DNA of 64,000 bases from Vibrio ouci (GCF_004551525.1 NZ_SATR01000001.1:62001-126000); one strand, 5' to 3'; positions 35,572 to 46,354 are shown, numbered from the stretch's first letter. Numbers and translations are program-made. Notes: generated from the letters alone by a model not told the origin.

Positions 35572-36963
35572 TTACTCCATTATCTTCGATGCGATAAGTT
35601 TCAACGCCCGATCAAGTTCTGAGCTCGGTTTAAATGATGTGTTCAATCGAATAAAGTTGCCGTGCAGCTTATTGTCACCAAATAGCCCCCCAAAACCAAA
35701 GGTAACGCCTTGTTCGAGAGTGACATTAAATAAACTCTGCGTATCGATATGCTTTGGTAATTCTATCCAGATAAAATACCCACCGCTGGGTACATGGATT
35801 GCCACTCGCTCCGCCAATAATCGCTTAAGCAAAGAGACAACGTACTCTTGTCTCACTTCCAACTCTTTACGTAACTTCCTTAAGTGATTATCAAAGCTTT
35901 CGTGAGTCAAAAAGTGCGCAACGCCTTGTTGAATTGGCGCGCTGCCCGATAAAGTGGAAATTAATTGCTGCTTTTGAATTGGTTCGTTAAACAGTCGATT
36001 GACCACCCAACCAATTCGATAACCAGGACACAGCGCTTTAGATAGAGAGCCGCAGAGCAAGACATCTTCTTTATGATCCCAAGCCTTAAGCGGTTTCGGC
36101 TTATCATTGCCAAAGTGCAGTTCTGAATAGACATCATCTTCAATCAGCTTTACCTTGTATTGACTAGCCAATTGCACAACGGCTTGTTTCTTTTCATCAC
36201 TTAACGTGGACCCGGTTGGATTATGAAAATTGGCCATCAGCCAAAACGCTTTGATGTCGTGCTTTTGGAACGCTTCTTCCAATACTTGGATATTTAGGCC
36301 CTGCTTGGGGTCCACTGGGATCTCGATGGGCTTTAAGCCAAGCCGCTCTACCGCTTGTAATGCACCATAGAAAGTCGGCGTTTCAATTGCGACATAATCT
36401 CCCGGCTTCGTCACCACTTGTAAGCTGAGGTTAAGCGCTTCAAGTGCACCAGAAGTAATGACAATATCTTGGTGTGAAACATCTACCCCTTGTTTGAGAT
36501 AGCGCTGAGCAATCAGTCGTCTTAAGTCTTCATTGCCAGGTGGCATATTCGATACCACGCTTTGCGCAGACATCTTGCGCCCAGCGCTCGCGAGATGACG
36601 ATTTAACGTCGCGATCGGAAATAAGCTCGGGTCAGGGAACGCCGAGCCAAGTGCCACAGACGCTCGACTATTCGATTGAAGGAAGTCAAACAGCGTGTCA
36701 TTGAACTTAGGCAGTGCTGGAGGATCTTCTGACTCAGCTTCATTACCTCTCTCAAGTATTGCGGTAACAAAGTAACCTGACTGTGGGCGCGCATTAAGCC
36801 ACCCTTCAGATTCCAATAGTTGATAGGCTTGTAGGACAGTAGCAGGACTTACAGAGAAGCTTTGGCTTGCCGCTCGGATCGACGGGATTTTCTCTCCTGC
36901 TCTCCAAGTTTGCGATTTAATCTGTTCTTTAAGTTGCTGTGCGAGCTGTTGATATCGGTTCAT
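35572..36963 (-). CDS. MocR-type GntR regulator / aminotransferase-like protein
   Basis: 463 residues. N-terminal GntR winged helix (about 1-75: QLAQQLKEQIKSQTWRAGEKIPSIR, SVSPATVLQAYQLLESEGWL) joined to a type I aminotransferase domain with the PLP lysine in CGSLSKALCPGYRIGW. Such MocR/YdcR proteins are usually transcription factors that sense PLP adducts or amino acids; target genes often lie next to them. Neighbours are the divergent YYWHPDWL protein at 37150 and a membrane protein, either of which might be controlled. Confidence 0.9.
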   Translation of the reverse strand: MNRYQQLAQQLKEQIKSQTWRAGEKIPSIRAASQSFSVSPATVLQAYQLLESEGWLNARPQSGYFVTAILERGNEAESEDPPALPKFNDTLFDFLQSNSRASVALGSAFPDPSLFPIATLNRHLASAGRKMSAQSVVSNMPPGNEDLRRLIAQRYLKQGVDVSHQDIVITSGALEALNLSLQVVTKPGDYVAIETPTFYGALQAVERLGLKPIEIPVDPKQGLNIQVLEEAFQKHDIKAFWLMANFHNPTGSTLSDEKKQAVVQLASQYKVKLIEDDVYSELHFGNDKPKPLKAWDHKEDVLLCGSLSKALCPGYRIGWVVNRLFNEPIQKQQLISTLSGSAPIQQGVAHFLTHESFDNHLRKLRKELEVRQEYVVSLLKRLLAERVAIHVPSGGYFIWIELPKHIDTQSLFNVTLEQGVTFGFGGLFGDNKLHGNFIRLNTSFKPSSELDRALKLIASKIME

Positions 36964-37149
36964 TATTCCCTCTTTCTTACCCGAACCATATCATAGTTCA
37001 CAAAATCAAAGAGTTACTTATCTCTCGTCAGCAAGATTAGTTTTTAACGCATCCTGTTTGTTGCGCCATATCACATTAAATCTTTAAAACTCTGTTACAT
37101 TTATCAGGTTAAAGTGATCCAATTAACCTTAATAACAGGGATAAGAATA

Positions 37150-37449
37150 ATGAAAAAATACGATTCATCACATATCGAGTATAAAGGCGAAAGCAACGGC
37201 GTTCATAGCTGGACAACACCAAGCGGCCAGCCTTATTACTGGCACCCTGATTGGCTACATATCGCAGAAGACGCAACAGGCTCTCATCCAAAGCAAGACC
37301 TAGATGTCACAGATGGTGAAGTGGCAACTGAAAAACACGCAGTCAAAGCGATTCTATCTCATATCAATGATTGGGCTAAAAATAAGCTAAATTCTACTCC
37401 TGACATTGAAACTCAAGCTCGCGAGTCAGAAATTAATCTCAAGAAGTAG
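37150..37449 (+). CDS. 99-residue protein with YYWHPDWL motif (paralogue B)
   Basis: Start ATG 37150 with AGGGAT upstream; the frame continues left to 37114 but without a good start. Residues about 25-46 (TPSGQPYYWHPDWLHIAED, then G and P) are shared with the 63-residue protein at 35048. A longer helical C-terminal tail (AVKAILSHINDWAKNKL) is extra. No signal peptide. Divergent from the MocR-type regulator, which is a plausible controller. Function unknown. Confidence 0.78.
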   Translation: MKKYDSSHIEYKGESNGVHSWTTPSGQPYYWHPDWLHIAEDATGSHPKQDLDVTDGEVATEKHAVKAILSHINDWAKNKLNSTPDIETQARESEINLKK

Positions 37450-37576
37450 CTTCTCTTCAAGCGCTAACACCGGTTCCATGCCAATCCGGGCATGGAACTT
37501 TACTACCATACTTTCCCCCCTCAGCTGTACTAATCTTTAGTACGAAGCCAAATCTACAACTAATGTTGTAAAAAAG

Positions 37577-37651
37577 TATTCATAGATGAAATTTGGCGAT
37601 ATCATGCCGGGTCTTTATCACTAGTAGTTATGAATACTATTCTTATTCATA
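37577..37651. repeat. three TATTCATA boxes upstream of the HD-GYP gene
   Basis: TATTCATA occurs at 37577-37584 and 37644-37651 and inverted at 37629-37636. The last two form a perfect eight-base inverted repeat with a seven-base spacer. The array ends 26 bases before the HD-GYP start; it may be a regulator binding site. Confidence 0.4.
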
Positions 37652-37677
37652 GCGGAAATTAAAGGCGCAGGGGCTAG

Positions 37678-39192
37678 ATGATGGTGAATTCAAACTATAA
37701 CGCACCTCTTACACTCAAACTTTACGTAGTAGCTGCACTGATTTTTGGTATCTATGGTGGGCGCGTTTGCCCAATGCTCGAAACATTAACGGCTAGCCAG
37801 ATACTCTTCCATATCTCTGTCACCTATGGGATCGTTTTTTTATTCCGTCACTATTTATTACCAGACCACTCTCTGGTTAAAGAAAACCGACTTGCTAGAC
37901 TTGATGCAACCCTGTTTTTCTTAGCCAGTATCCCTCTTGCTCTGTTTTACAATTTTCACTATGACTTTCCGCTTGATAGTAATTTAAAAGTGCTGCTCGG
38001 CATGACGCTATTTGGTTTCTTTACTGGGTTAATCTTACAGTTGACCGCTAAGCTTGCTCAATTTGACAACCTTTCCAATCAACAGCGTCGTAACTTTGAA
38101 CTAAGCGGCGAACGCCAATCTATGGTCAAACAGATGATCATCATGGTGAGTTTGTTGTTAGTGACTCTGTCGACGATGCTCGCAATGGTTGCCGTTAAAG
38201 ACATTTTTTGGCTAGAGCACAACCCTGACCGTGTACTGGATGGCAGCGGCAAGATCAGTGTGATCAAAGAGTTTATCTATATTGCATTTGTATTAGGTGG
38301 CTATGCCATCACCATTATGGTGTTGTGGTCAAAACTTATGCATAAAATCCTCTTGGCTCAAGAATGCTCATTGGTGGAGGTGACTAAAGGGAACATCAAT
38401 ACCCGACTGCCTATTTTTGAGCATGACGAGTTAGGTTCCATGGCGTCATTAACCAATGAAATGCTGGACAGCTTACAGTCGAGCCAAGAAGAAGTGAAAA
38501 CAACTCGCGATGTGGCGATCATTAGCCTATCGGCTCTGGCTGAGTCACGCGACAATGAAACCGGCGCACATATTTTAAGAACCCAAGAATATGTCAGAGC
38601 ACTCGCGCAATATCTCAGCCAATTTGAACAGCACCAAGCCTTGCTTACTGACAGCTACATCGAACTCCTCTACAAATCCGCGCCGCTGCACGATGTGGGC
38701 AAAGTTGGTATTCCTGATCAGATACTACTAAAACCCGGGAAGTTAACTGATGAAGAATTTGAAGTAATGAAAGGACACCCCGAGATTGGTGCTAAAGCCC
38801 TATCGATGGCCGAGCAACAACTTGGTAGCAACTCCTTCTTACAGCTCGCTAAGGAAATTTCCCTGACTCACCACGAAAAGTGGGACGGTAAAGGCTATCC
38901 TAACGGTTTAAAAGGCGAAGAAATTCCCCTTTCAGGTCGATTAATGGCATTAGCCGATGTTTATGATGCACTTATTTCCGAACGTGTATACAAAAAAGCC
39001 TTCAGTCATGACAAAGCGAAATCGATTATCCTTGAAGGAAATGGCCAGCACTTTGACCCGCAAATCGTAGACGCTTTCCTAGCCATAGAGCATGAGTTTG
39101 TTGCGATCGCTGACAAATATCGTGGGCTTGAAAAACAAGAAAATGAACTTGAGCGTGAACAGCTCCAACTGTTAACTTCGAGCCCTGCTTGA
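37678..39192 (+). CDS. membrane-bound HD-GYP phosphodiesterase with HAMP
   Basis: 504 residues. Five to six membrane helices in the first 225 residues, a HAMP segment (about 225-275, VTKGNINTRLPIFEHDELGSM), then HD-GYP: the HD pair in LHDVGKVGIPDQILLKP, GHPEIGA, HHEKWDGKGYPNGLKGEEI and the HDxxxxGKxG-type ligands intact. It should hydrolyse c-di-GMP in the cytoplasm. Start at the first of two ATGs after AGGGG; ATG 37681 is equally possible. Single gene. Confidence 0.9.
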   Translation: MMVNSNYNAPLTLKLYVVAALIFGIYGGRVCPMLETLTASQILFHISVTYGIVFLFRHYLLPDHSLVKENRLARLDATLFFLASIPLALFYNFHYDFPLDSNLKVLLGMTLFGFFTGLILQLTAKLAQFDNLSNQQRRNFELSGERQSMVKQMIIMVSLLLVTLSTMLAMVAVKDIFWLEHNPDRVLDGSGKISVIKEFIYIAFVLGGYAITIMVLWSKLMHKILLAQECSLVEVTKGNINTRLPIFEHDELGSMASLTNEMLDSLQSSQEEVKTTRDVAIISLSALAESRDNETGAHILRTQEYVRALAQYLSQFEQHQALLTDSYIELLYKSAPLHDVGKVGIPDQILLKPGKLTDEEFEVMKGHPEIGAKALSMAEQQLGSNSFLQLAKEISLTHHEKWDGKGYPNGLKGEEIPLSGRLMALADVYDALISERVYKKAFSHDKAKSIILEGNGQHFDPQIVDAFLAIEHEFVAIADKYRGLEKQENELEREQLQLLTSSPA

Positions 39193-39400
39193 TTCCCTCA
39201 TCAATTCCATGTGTTCTTCTATCCCTTTACACATAAAAGTGAAAGGGATAGTTGTTTTAAATCCCTCAAATTGACCTGAGTAAACGCTAAACGTTTATAT
39301 TTCACTATTTTCTTCCTTTCGCTGTTGTCACTCATCGTTTAGACAGGTATAAATAAACGAGTTATTTATATCTTCCCTTCGATTAACACGGATGACGATT

Positions 39401-40591
39401 ATGTTTGAAAAAGTAGTTGCGGCTCCTGCGGACCCGATTCTAGGCCTTACTGAAGAGTTTAAAAAAGACGCTCGCTCAGAAAAGATCAACCTAGGTGTTG
39501 GTATTTACAAAAATGAACAAGGTGAGACACCTGTTCTTGCGACGGTAAAAAAGGCCGAAGCTGCGCTTATTGAAACGGAAAAAACCAAATCATACTTAAC
39601 AATCGAAGGGACAGCAGAATACGCATTAGCGGTTCAAAAACTACTATTCGGTGCTGATGCAGAGATCGTTGCAGACAAACGTGCAAAAACCGCTCAAGCG
39701 CCAGGTGGCACAGGTGCGCTTCGCGTCGCTGGTGAGTTCATTAAGCGTCAGTTAGGTGATGCTAAAATCTGGATCAGTAACCCGACATGGGCAAACCACA
39801 ACGGTGTATTCACTGCTGCGGGTATCCAAACTGCACAATACAGCTACTACAACGCTGAAACGAAAGACAAAGACTTTGCATCTATGGTCGCTGACCTAGA
39901 GAAAGCGGCAGAAGGCGATATCGTTCTACTGCACGGCTGCTGTCACAACCCTACTGGTATTGACCCAACAGCTGAAGAATGGGAAACATTAGCGAAACTT
40001 GTTGCTGATAAAAAACTTCTACCACTATTCGACTTTGCTTACCAAGGTTTCGCAAAGGGCGTTGAAGAAGATGCGCAAGGTCTACGTATTTTTGCTAAAT
40101 ACAACAAAGAAATCTTAGTAGCGAGTTCATTCTCTAAGAACTTCGGCCTATACAATGAGCGTGTTGGTGCCTTCACACTAGTTGCTGAGTCTGAAGAAGT
40201 TGCTACGACTGCATTCTCTCAAGTAAAAGCAATTATTCGCTCTATCTACTCTAACCCACCAGCACACGGTAGTGCCGTTGTAACTCATATTCTGAACAAC
40301 GCTGAACTACGTGCGGAATGGGAAGCGGAAGTCGCTGAAATGCGCGATCGTATCCAAGCTATGCGCGAACTATTCGTGGCTACGTTGAAAGAGCAAGGCG
40401 TCGACGCTGACTTTAGCTTTATCGAACGTCAAAACGGCATGTTCTCATTCTCTGGCCTGTCTAAAGAACAAGTTAATCGCCTAAAAGAAGAGTTCGCTAT
40501 CTACATCGTTGGTTCTGGCCGAATCAGTGTTGCTGGTATGACTCGCTCAAACATGCTGCCACTTTGTAAAGGCATCGCTGCTGTTCTTTAA
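39401..40591 (+). CDS. aspC: aspartate aminotransferase
   Basis: PLP enzyme moving the amino group between aspartate and 2-oxoglutarate; family members also act on aromatic amino acids. 396 residues starting [16 protein letters not shown] at 39401, as in E. coli AspC; an upstream ATG at 39392 is in frame. The PLP lysine is in [15 protein letters not shown], with [11 protein letters not shown] and the C-terminal arginine in GRISVAGM. Codon bias is strong. A terminator follows the stop. Confidence 0.93.
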   Translation: MFEKVVAAPADPILGLTEEFKKDARSEKINLGVGIYKNEQGETPVLATVKKAEAALIETEKTKSYLTIEGTAEYALAVQKLLFGADAEIVADKRAKTAQAPGGTGALRVAGEFIKRQLGDAKIWISNPTWANHNGVFTAAGIQTAQYSYYNAETKDKDFASMVADLEKAAEGDIVLLHGCCHNPTGIDPTAEEWETLAKLVADKKLLPLFDFAYQGFAKGVEEDAQGLRIFAKYNKEILVASSFSKNFGLYNERVGAFTLVAESEEVATTAFSQVKAIIRSIYSNPPAHGSAVVTHILNNAELRAEWEAEVAEMRDRIQAMRELFVATLKEQGVDADFSFIERQNGMFSFSGLSKEQVNRLKEEFAIYIVGSGRISVAGMTRSNMLPLCKGIAAVL

Positions 40592-40608
40592 TAGCACTGC
40601 GACAAATT

Positions 40609-40638
40609 AAAAGAGCCAGCTATTTGCTGGCTCTTTTT
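40609..40638. terminator. bidirectional terminator aspC / outer-membrane protein
   Basis: AAGAGCCAGC / GCTGGCTCTT, ten-base stem, five-base loop, TTT tail on the plus strand and AA flank on the other. Confidence 0.9.
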
Positions 40639-40661
40639 GATTCTAGACTTCGAAAATTGAA

Positions 40662-41315
40662 TTAATACAGGTAGCGTAGCGAGATACCGCCTTCGTTAGT
40701 GGTCGCATTTCCGTTAATCTCAGCAGTCTGATAGTCGCCATCTCTGTGAGTATAAAAGCCACCAACACTTAAGTTAGAGCTAAATTGATAGTCAGCACGC
40801 ATATGGAACACACCAACGTCAGCCAAGTCACTGCTATTCAGCTCACCTCGCATTGCGAGTTCCCATGCTTTGGTTAGCGCATACTTAAACTCAAGGCTTG
40901 CGCCCCACATCATTTCGTTATCTTTAAACAACTCCTGATCGGTTGCGTCTAGAGTTTGTGAAGCCCATAAATAGCCCAACTTAGCACCAGCAACGACATC
41001 AAGCTTGTCGAGTAACGGGTAGCGATAAGCGACACCGGGAAGCAACGTGTAGAATTCTGTCGTCGTCGCACTCGGGTGGATAAACCTTGCCGTATAATCT
41101 AGCGTAAGCAAAACGTTGTCAGTCCATAGGTAATTGCCGCCTATAGACAATGCGGTCACGTTATTATTTACCCCAAGGTTTTCATTCAATGAACCCGCAC
41201 TTAAATCCGCATAAACGTAGTCGTACTTAACCTCATTTGTTTCTGGACTCGACAATGATGGAAACGATGCAGCGACTAGAAGAGGTGCCAATACCCAGCT
41301 TAGTTTTAATTCCAT
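40662..41315 (-). CDS. outer-membrane beta-barrel protein
   Basis: 217 residues, Sec signal (LVAASFPSLSSP). Alternating hydrophobic/aromatic strands (ALSIGGNYLWTDNVLLTLDY, LSVGGFYTHRDGDYQ) and a C-terminal LRYLY fit an eight-stranded OmpA-like barrel or the outer-membrane beta-barrel superfamily. AGGGG ribosome site. No specific porin or receptor identified. Confidence 0.75.
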   Translation of the reverse strand: MELKLSWVLAPLLVAASFPSLSSPETNEVKYDYVYADLSAGSLNENLGVNNNVTALSIGGNYLWTDNVLLTLDYTARFIHPSATTTEFYTLLPGVAYRYPLLDKLDVVAGAKLGYLWASQTLDATDQELFKDNEMMWGASLEFKYALTKAWELAMRGELNSSDLADVGVFHMRADYQFSSNLSVGGFYTHRDGDYQTAEINGNATTNEGGISLRYLY

Positions 41316-41494
41316 TATAACCCCTGTGACTCTCCAACTACCTTCACGCTAACCCCATACCTTTGGGAGTTTGACCGTTAAAGTGTGTATAGATGAATTA
41401 GAACAACAGTTAGAAATATAGCCTAAGTATCCGGCAAGTTACTGAAGTAATAGTAAGATTTATGATCGAGCGCTATCTTATGAACCGTGAAAAC

Positions 41495-41524
41495 TAAAAA
41501 AGATCTCACTGGGAGATCTTTTTT
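41495..41524. terminator. terminator after the 125-residue orphan gene
   Basis: AAAAGATCTC / GGAGATCTTTT stem, loop ACTG, with long A and T runs on both sides. Confidence 0.9.
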
Positions 41525-41526
41525 GG

Positions 41527-41904
41527 TTAGAACTTAATCATGAGCTCGTCTTGAGACAATGAAGAGATTTCTACGTTAATCTTAGAGCGGACTTTTTCTA
41601 GTTGTTCTGCCTCTAACTCATAAGGCATCACGAGTTTTAACTCTTCAATACCTTCAGTTTGTGCTAGTTGAAGTAAGGTTACGATGTTTGACTCATCGCT
41701 ACGATTGGCAGACAACGACTTCATTGCCTGATCCCACAAGCGGTCTTCAACCGAGATAGTTTCTTTTATCGTATTCTTCCAAGCTAAACTAAAGATCGGA
41801 GCAAACGTACTCATTGCCTCTAAGAATGTCCATTTCTTACTACAAGAAGCACCGAGAAAAGAAGTATAGTCGAATACAACACTTGTCTTGCCTAGATGTT
41901 CCAT
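41527..41904 (-). CDS. 125-residue hypothetical protein
   Basis: GGGGGAT precedes the ATG at 41904 and a terminator sits directly at the stop. No signal peptide or clear membrane helix, though residues about 25-40 (FLEAMSTFAPIFSLAW) are fairly hydrophobic. The C-terminal half looks like an alternating beta-alpha domain (IEELKLVMPYELEAEQLEKV). The family is not recognised; AT-rich upstream DNA and isolation on the map are compatible with a recently acquired gene, which is inference. Confidence 0.7.
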   Translation of the reverse strand: MEHLGKTSVVFDYTSFLGASCSKKWTFLEAMSTFAPIFSLAWKNTIKETISVEDRLWDQAMKSLSANRSDESNIVTLLQLAQTEGIEELKLVMPYELEAEQLEKVRSKINVEISSLSQDELMIKF

Positions 41905-42117
41905 ATCATCCCCCGTAATGTCGGCAACACAGTGTATTCAATATCCTTCATAAGCTTTGTTATAGCAATAGGATATAAAACAATCATCTTTTATACCCAA
42001 AAAAGAGCTAGAAAAGCTATATAAAAACACACTTTGTAACAAAATCAACACAACAAAACGCCATGCAGTTTCCGAAGTTTAATATTTTTATTACCGAATA
42101 ATATACATCAAAATGCA

Positions 42118-44463
42118 CTACTTGATGTCGACGACTTTACTGGCCTTTTTGTATTGCACTCGCCAGCCATTCCACCTTGGGAGCTCCCAACGTTTTGGAT
42201 AGGTTTTACGCAGCCCATCCCGATACACGACACAGACCAGTTTCTTGTTAACGTGATACTCAACGTCAAGATTTAAGTCGCCCAGCATTAATTCAAACGG
42301 GTAAGTTTGCGCAAAGTCTTCATATTCCCAGTAAGGTATACCATCAAAAACGAAATCCTCGGCGTTAAACAACTGCAGCTCTTCAATATCAGCCAGCTCT
42401 AGCGTGGCAAGCTGTTCGTGAAACCATGAGTCAAACGTAAGCTGAGTGGACTCCGAGCTTTCACTGTTTAATCCAAGTGCAGTATAGATTTTCCAGTGTT
42501 CAATCTGCTCAGTTCTTAACTTGGCAAATCCCGGCATGATTGTGTTCGCTTTTACCGCTTCAATCATGGGTTTAATTGCTAGCTCCCCTTTCGCCATCTC
42601 TGTTTTAGTCGCGATAACTTTACCCGCGTAGACCAAGTGCATCACAACATGAGGCACGTCATCAATAAGCTGTGTCTCTGCTTGCTCCCACTCACCTATG
42701 CCCAATCCAGCGAGTTTGGCTTGTGCTATTGGCATGGTAAACGTGGCTAGATTGAGTGTTTGTTTAACTCCTCGGCCTGGTAAGCTATGGGTATCAAGCA
42801 CCAATGCCGCTTCCACTTTATCAAGTAAGCGGCTATCTCGCCCGAGAGTGACTTCCAAAAGACCATTGGCGAAGGCTTCCCGACGCTTGACTCGTCTAAC
42901 AAAAACCAACTCAGGATGGAGTACTGCGATTGCGTCGACCAGTTCACAGTGGCTGTAACGTGAAGCAACACAAAGCTCAGGTAGTTCGAATGCCTCTCTC
43001 ATCTGCTTGGCTAATGCCTGCGCTTCTTTTAACACATCATTATCGACATTGATGCCAGAGAAGGACTCCCCACGAATCAAAGCAATCGCCAATTGGGCAT
43101 CACAACCGAAGGGCTCTTCTTGAGCAAGCTTCTCTTGTTGCTCTTCGCTGTTCGAATAACGATAAAGGCTTGCCGGAGTTGCAAGCACAGCGGTCATATC
43201 GACCATGGCTTCCTTAAGCGCCTTTTTATCGATGCGAGTGACGAGATCCGCATATAGCGCATCAATTGGTAATGGATAGAGACGTTTGCCATGCTCAGTC
43301 GCGATGCCAGCTTCGTCAATCGCCTCCATCTTACGCAGCACCTCTATCGCCTGTATGACGGATTTCTCAGGCAAAGGCTCTAAGAAAGTTAACTTCGTCA
43401 TCGCTTTGCCACAACTTGAAGACGCTAACATCGCTTCAGTGAGCGTTTCTCGATGTAATTCTGGAGGCGTAGTCGCAGCCAAAGCCGCGTGTTCACCATA
43501 CAAACGGATGCAAACACCATCCATTAGGCGACCCGCGCGCCCTGCTCTCTGCTTCGCGCTCGCTTTAGAAATGTGCTTTAAACTTAAAGCCGTACGACCA
43601 TTTCTTTGTTCAGTTCTGCGCTCTAAACCGGAATCAATCACCGCGACGATATTTGGGATCGTCAAAGACGTTTCAGCGACATTAGTTGCAAGAACCACTT
43701 TTTTGTAAGGTTGAGTATTCAATGCGAGCTGTCGCTGCTCATCTGTCACCGATGCATGTAAAGGAACAGCGACAATACCCTCAAGATTAGATAGCTTACT
43801 CATACATTGAGCGATTTCCTTACGCCCAGGAAGGAAGATGAGAATATCCCCCTCCATATCAGATAGAGCAAGTACCTCTTGTTTGACTTTTTCGTCTAGG
43901 TTTCTCGCGTCCGGCAATTGCCTAGAGTCACCACCGCGATAGCCGATCGCGACATCATAATTTCGTCCGCTCGCTTGCAGTCGCTTTGCGCCAACATAAG
44001 TCGCCAACTTATCGCCTTCAATGGTTGCAGAGGTGACAACCAGTCGGTGCTGCTGCCAATCATTGAGCAGTGCCACCAGTAAGTCGGTATCCCAGCGCCT
44101 TTCATGAAACTCATCAACAATAATGGTATCGAAATTAGCAAGCTTGTCTTCAGAGAACCAACGCAATGCAACACCGGGGGTCACAAACACCACTTGAGTC
44201 TCTTCGTCGTAACGCGTTTCAAGCTTGATCGCATAGCCGACTTGCTTACCGAGTGGTTGCTGACTCTCTTCAGCTAGAAACTGTGCCAACGACGTACAGG
44301 CAATTCTCCGAGGTTCTATCACCAACACCCGCCCTTTCTCTGCTGCCCACAGTGGTAAACGGGTCGATTTTCCCGAGCCTGTTTCAGCTTCCACAATCAG
44401 GTGATGCGACGAGATTTGCGCTAAGAATTGAGATTTGAGGCTATCGATTGGCAAGCAAGACAT
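42118..44463 (-). CDS. DExH-box ATP-dependent helicase (HrpB-like)
   Basis: 781 residues. Motif I ETGSGKST, motif II DEFH, motif III SAT, motif V TNVAETSLTI and motif VI QRAGRAGR are all present, so a working helicase is expected. An HA2-like domain follows (LEVLRKME... region at about 375-460), and the C-terminal third resembles HrpB. Motif II is DEFH, as in some HrpB-like proteins. Substrate (RNA most likely) is not defined. No good Shine-Dalgarno is seen before ATG 44463. Not the longer HrpA. Confidence 0.85.
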   Translation of the reverse strand: MSCLPIDSLKSQFLAQISSHHLIVEAETGSGKSTRLPLWAAEKGRVLVIEPRRIACTSLAQFLAEESQQPLGKQVGYAIKLETRYDEETQVVFVTPGVALRWFSEDKLANFDTIIVDEFHERRWDTDLLVALLNDWQQHRLVVTSATIEGDKLATYVGAKRLQASGRNYDVAIGYRGGDSRQLPDARNLDEKVKQEVLALSDMEGDILIFLPGRKEIAQCMSKLSNLEGIVAVPLHASVTDEQRQLALNTQPYKKVVLATNVAETSLTIPNIVAVIDSGLERRTEQRNGRTALSLKHISKASAKQRAGRAGRLMDGVCIRLYGEHAALAATTPPELHRETLTEAMLASSSCGKAMTKLTFLEPLPEKSVIQAIEVLRKMEAIDEAGIATEHGKRLYPLPIDALYADLVTRIDKKALKEAMVDMTAVLATPASLYRYSNSEEQQEKLAQEEPFGCDAQLAIALIRGESFSGINVDNDVLKEAQALAKQMREAFELPELCVASRYSHCELVDAIAVLHPELVFVRRVKRREAFANGLLEVTLGRDSRLLDKVEAALVLDTHSLPGRGVKQTLNLATFTMPIAQAKLAGLGIGEWEQAETQLIDDVPHVVMHLVYAGKVIATKTEMAKGELAIKPMIEAVKANTIMPGFAKLRTEQIEHWKIYTALGLNSESSESTQLTFDSWFHEQLATLELADIEELQLFNAEDFVFDGIPYWEYEDFAQTYPFELMLGDLNLDVEYHVNKKLVCVVYRDGLRKTYPKRWELPRWNGWRVQYKKASKVVDIK

Positions 44464-44620
44464 GGACTAAGCTACCTGTTGGGATAAAGCACGAAATTAT
44501 ATACGTAAACTGTGCCAGAATGCAGGAATATTCAGTTTACAATACGACAACGAATCCCTATCATTTTTATGTTCCTGTTCCCAAAGGTCTGTCGACCCTA
44601 AACCTTACTATAGGCATGTG

Positions 44621-46309
44621 ATGAATAACGATAAACGCCCTCTATATATCCAATATGCAGGCCCTGCGCTTCTCAGCACCCCACTCCTTAATAAAGGCAG
44701 TGCTTTTTCAGCTGAAGAGAGAAGCTCATTTAACCTAGAAGGTCTGCTTCCAGAAAATACTGAAACAATTCAGGAACAAGTGGAACGCGCTTACCAACAA
44801 TATCGTAATTTCGAAAGCGATATGGATAAGCACATCTACCTACGCAACATTCAAGACACTAACGAAACTCTATTCTACCGTCTGGTACAAAACCACATCT
44901 CTGAGATGATGCCAATCATCTATACACCAACCGTTGGTGCGGCATGTGAAAACTTCTCGAACATCTACCGTCGTGGCCGTGGTCTGTTTGTCTCTTACGC
45001 TAACCGAGACCGCATTGATGACATTCTTAACAATGCCTCAAACCACAACGTAAAAGTAATCGTTGTCACTGACGGTGAACGTATCTTAGGTCTAGGCGAC
45101 CAAGGTATCGGTGGTATGGGTATTCCGATTGGTAAGCTGGCGCTTTACACCGCTTGTGGTGGTATCAGTCCAGCTTACACACTTCCGATCGTGTTAGATG
45201 TCGGTACTAATAACCCGCAACGTCTAGCTGACCCTATGTACATGGGCTGGCGCCATCCGCGTATCACAGGCGCAGAATATGACGCATTCGTTGAAGAGTT
45301 TATGCAAGCCGTTCAGCGTCGCTGGCCTGATGCACTAATTCAGTTCGAAGATTTTGCTCAGAAAAACGCGATGCCTCTACTTGAGCGTTATAAAGATCGC
45401 GTTTGTTGCTTTAACGATGATATTCAAGGTACAGCCGCAGTGACTGTTGGTTCTTTACTTGCAGCATGTCAAGCAGCGGGCAGCAAACTGTCTGACCAAC
45501 GCGTTACCTTCTTAGGTGCGGGTTCTGCTGGTTGTGGTATTGCAGAAGCGATCATCGCGCAAATGGTATCGGAAGGTATCAGTGACAAACAAGCTCGTTC
45601 TCAAGTATTCATGGTTGACCGTTGGGGCTTACTGCAAGAAGGTATGCCTAACTTGCTCGATTTCCAACAGCGCCTTGTTCAGAAACATAAGAACACTGCT
45701 AAGTGGGAATCAGAAGGTAACGGTTACTCACTACTGGATGTAATGCGCAATGCTAAACCAACAGTATTGGTTGGCGTATCTGGCGCACCAGGTCTATTTA
45801 GCGAAGAAGTCATCAAAGAGATGCACGCACATTGTGCTCGTCCGATTGTCTTCCCACTATCGAACCCAACTAGCCGTGTTGAAGCGACACCTAATGACAT
45901 TGTTCGTTGGACGAACGGCGAAGCACTTGTTGCGACAGGTAGCCCATTCGACCCAGTGGTGCATGAAGGTAAGACTTACCCTATCGCTCAATGTAACAAC
46001 AGCTACATCTTCCCTGGTATTGGTTTAGGTGTACTTGCTGTACAAGCGAAACGTGTTACTGACGAAATGCTAATGGAATCAAGCCGAGCTCTTGCAACGT
46101 GTTCTCCTCTAGCAATCAATGGTCAAGGTGCACTACTTCCACCTCTCGAAGCGATTCACTCTGTTTCTAAGAAGATTGCATTTGCTGTTGCTAAGAAGGC
46201 GATTGAGCAAGGTGTGGCACTAGAAATCACCGACGAAGCATTGGAAGAGGCGATTGACGCTTCATTCTGGCAGCCGGTTTACCGCAAGTACAAGCGTACC
46301 GCTTTCTAA
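44621..46309 (+). CDS. maeA: NAD-dependent malic enzyme
   Basis: Oxidatively decarboxylates malate to pyruvate. 562 residues from ATG 44621 (a GTG one codon earlier is possible). [22 protein letters not shown] with the catalytic Tyr, [15 protein letters not shown] and the Asp/metal block QFEDFAQ and [10 protein letters not shown] are the family landmarks; the NAD fold [12 protein letters not shown] is visible. Length equals E. coli MaeA/SfcA. Followed by a terminator. Confidence 0.95.
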   Translation: MNNDKRPLYIQYAGPALLSTPLLNKGSAFSAEERSSFNLEGLLPENTETIQEQVERAYQQYRNFESDMDKHIYLRNIQDTNETLFYRLVQNHISEMMPIIYTPTVGAACENFSNIYRRGRGLFVSYANRDRIDDILNNASNHNVKVIVVTDGERILGLGDQGIGGMGIPIGKLALYTACGGISPAYTLPIVLDVGTNNPQRLADPMYMGWRHPRITGAEYDAFVEEFMQAVQRRWPDALIQFEDFAQKNAMPLLERYKDRVCCFNDDIQGTAAVTVGSLLAACQAAGSKLSDQRVTFLGAGSAGCGIAEAIIAQMVSEGISDKQARSQVFMVDRWGLLQEGMPNLLDFQQRLVQKHKNTAKWESEGNGYSLLDVMRNAKPTVLVGVSGAPGLFSEEVIKEMHAHCARPIVFPLSNPTSRVEATPNDIVRWTNGEALVATGSPFDPVVHEGKTYPIAQCNNSYIFPGIGLGVLAVQAKRVTDEMLMESSRALATCSPLAINGQGALLPPLEAIHSVSKKIAFAVAKKAIEQGVALEITDEALEEAIDASFWQPVYRKYKRTAF

Positions 46310-46326
46310 TTGCTGTAAGTATCAAA

Positions 46327-46354
46327 CAGCCCAGCAGAGATGCTGGGCTTTTTT
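46327..46354 (+). terminator. terminator after maeA
   Basis: AGCCCAGCA / TGCTGGGCT stem, loop GAGA, six T. It lies 18 bases past the stop. Confidence 0.92.

Noticed and set aside
43286..43708. 140-codon plus-strand frame inside the DExH helicase gene
   Set aside because: Antisense to conserved helicase motifs and without a start context; treated as a shadow.
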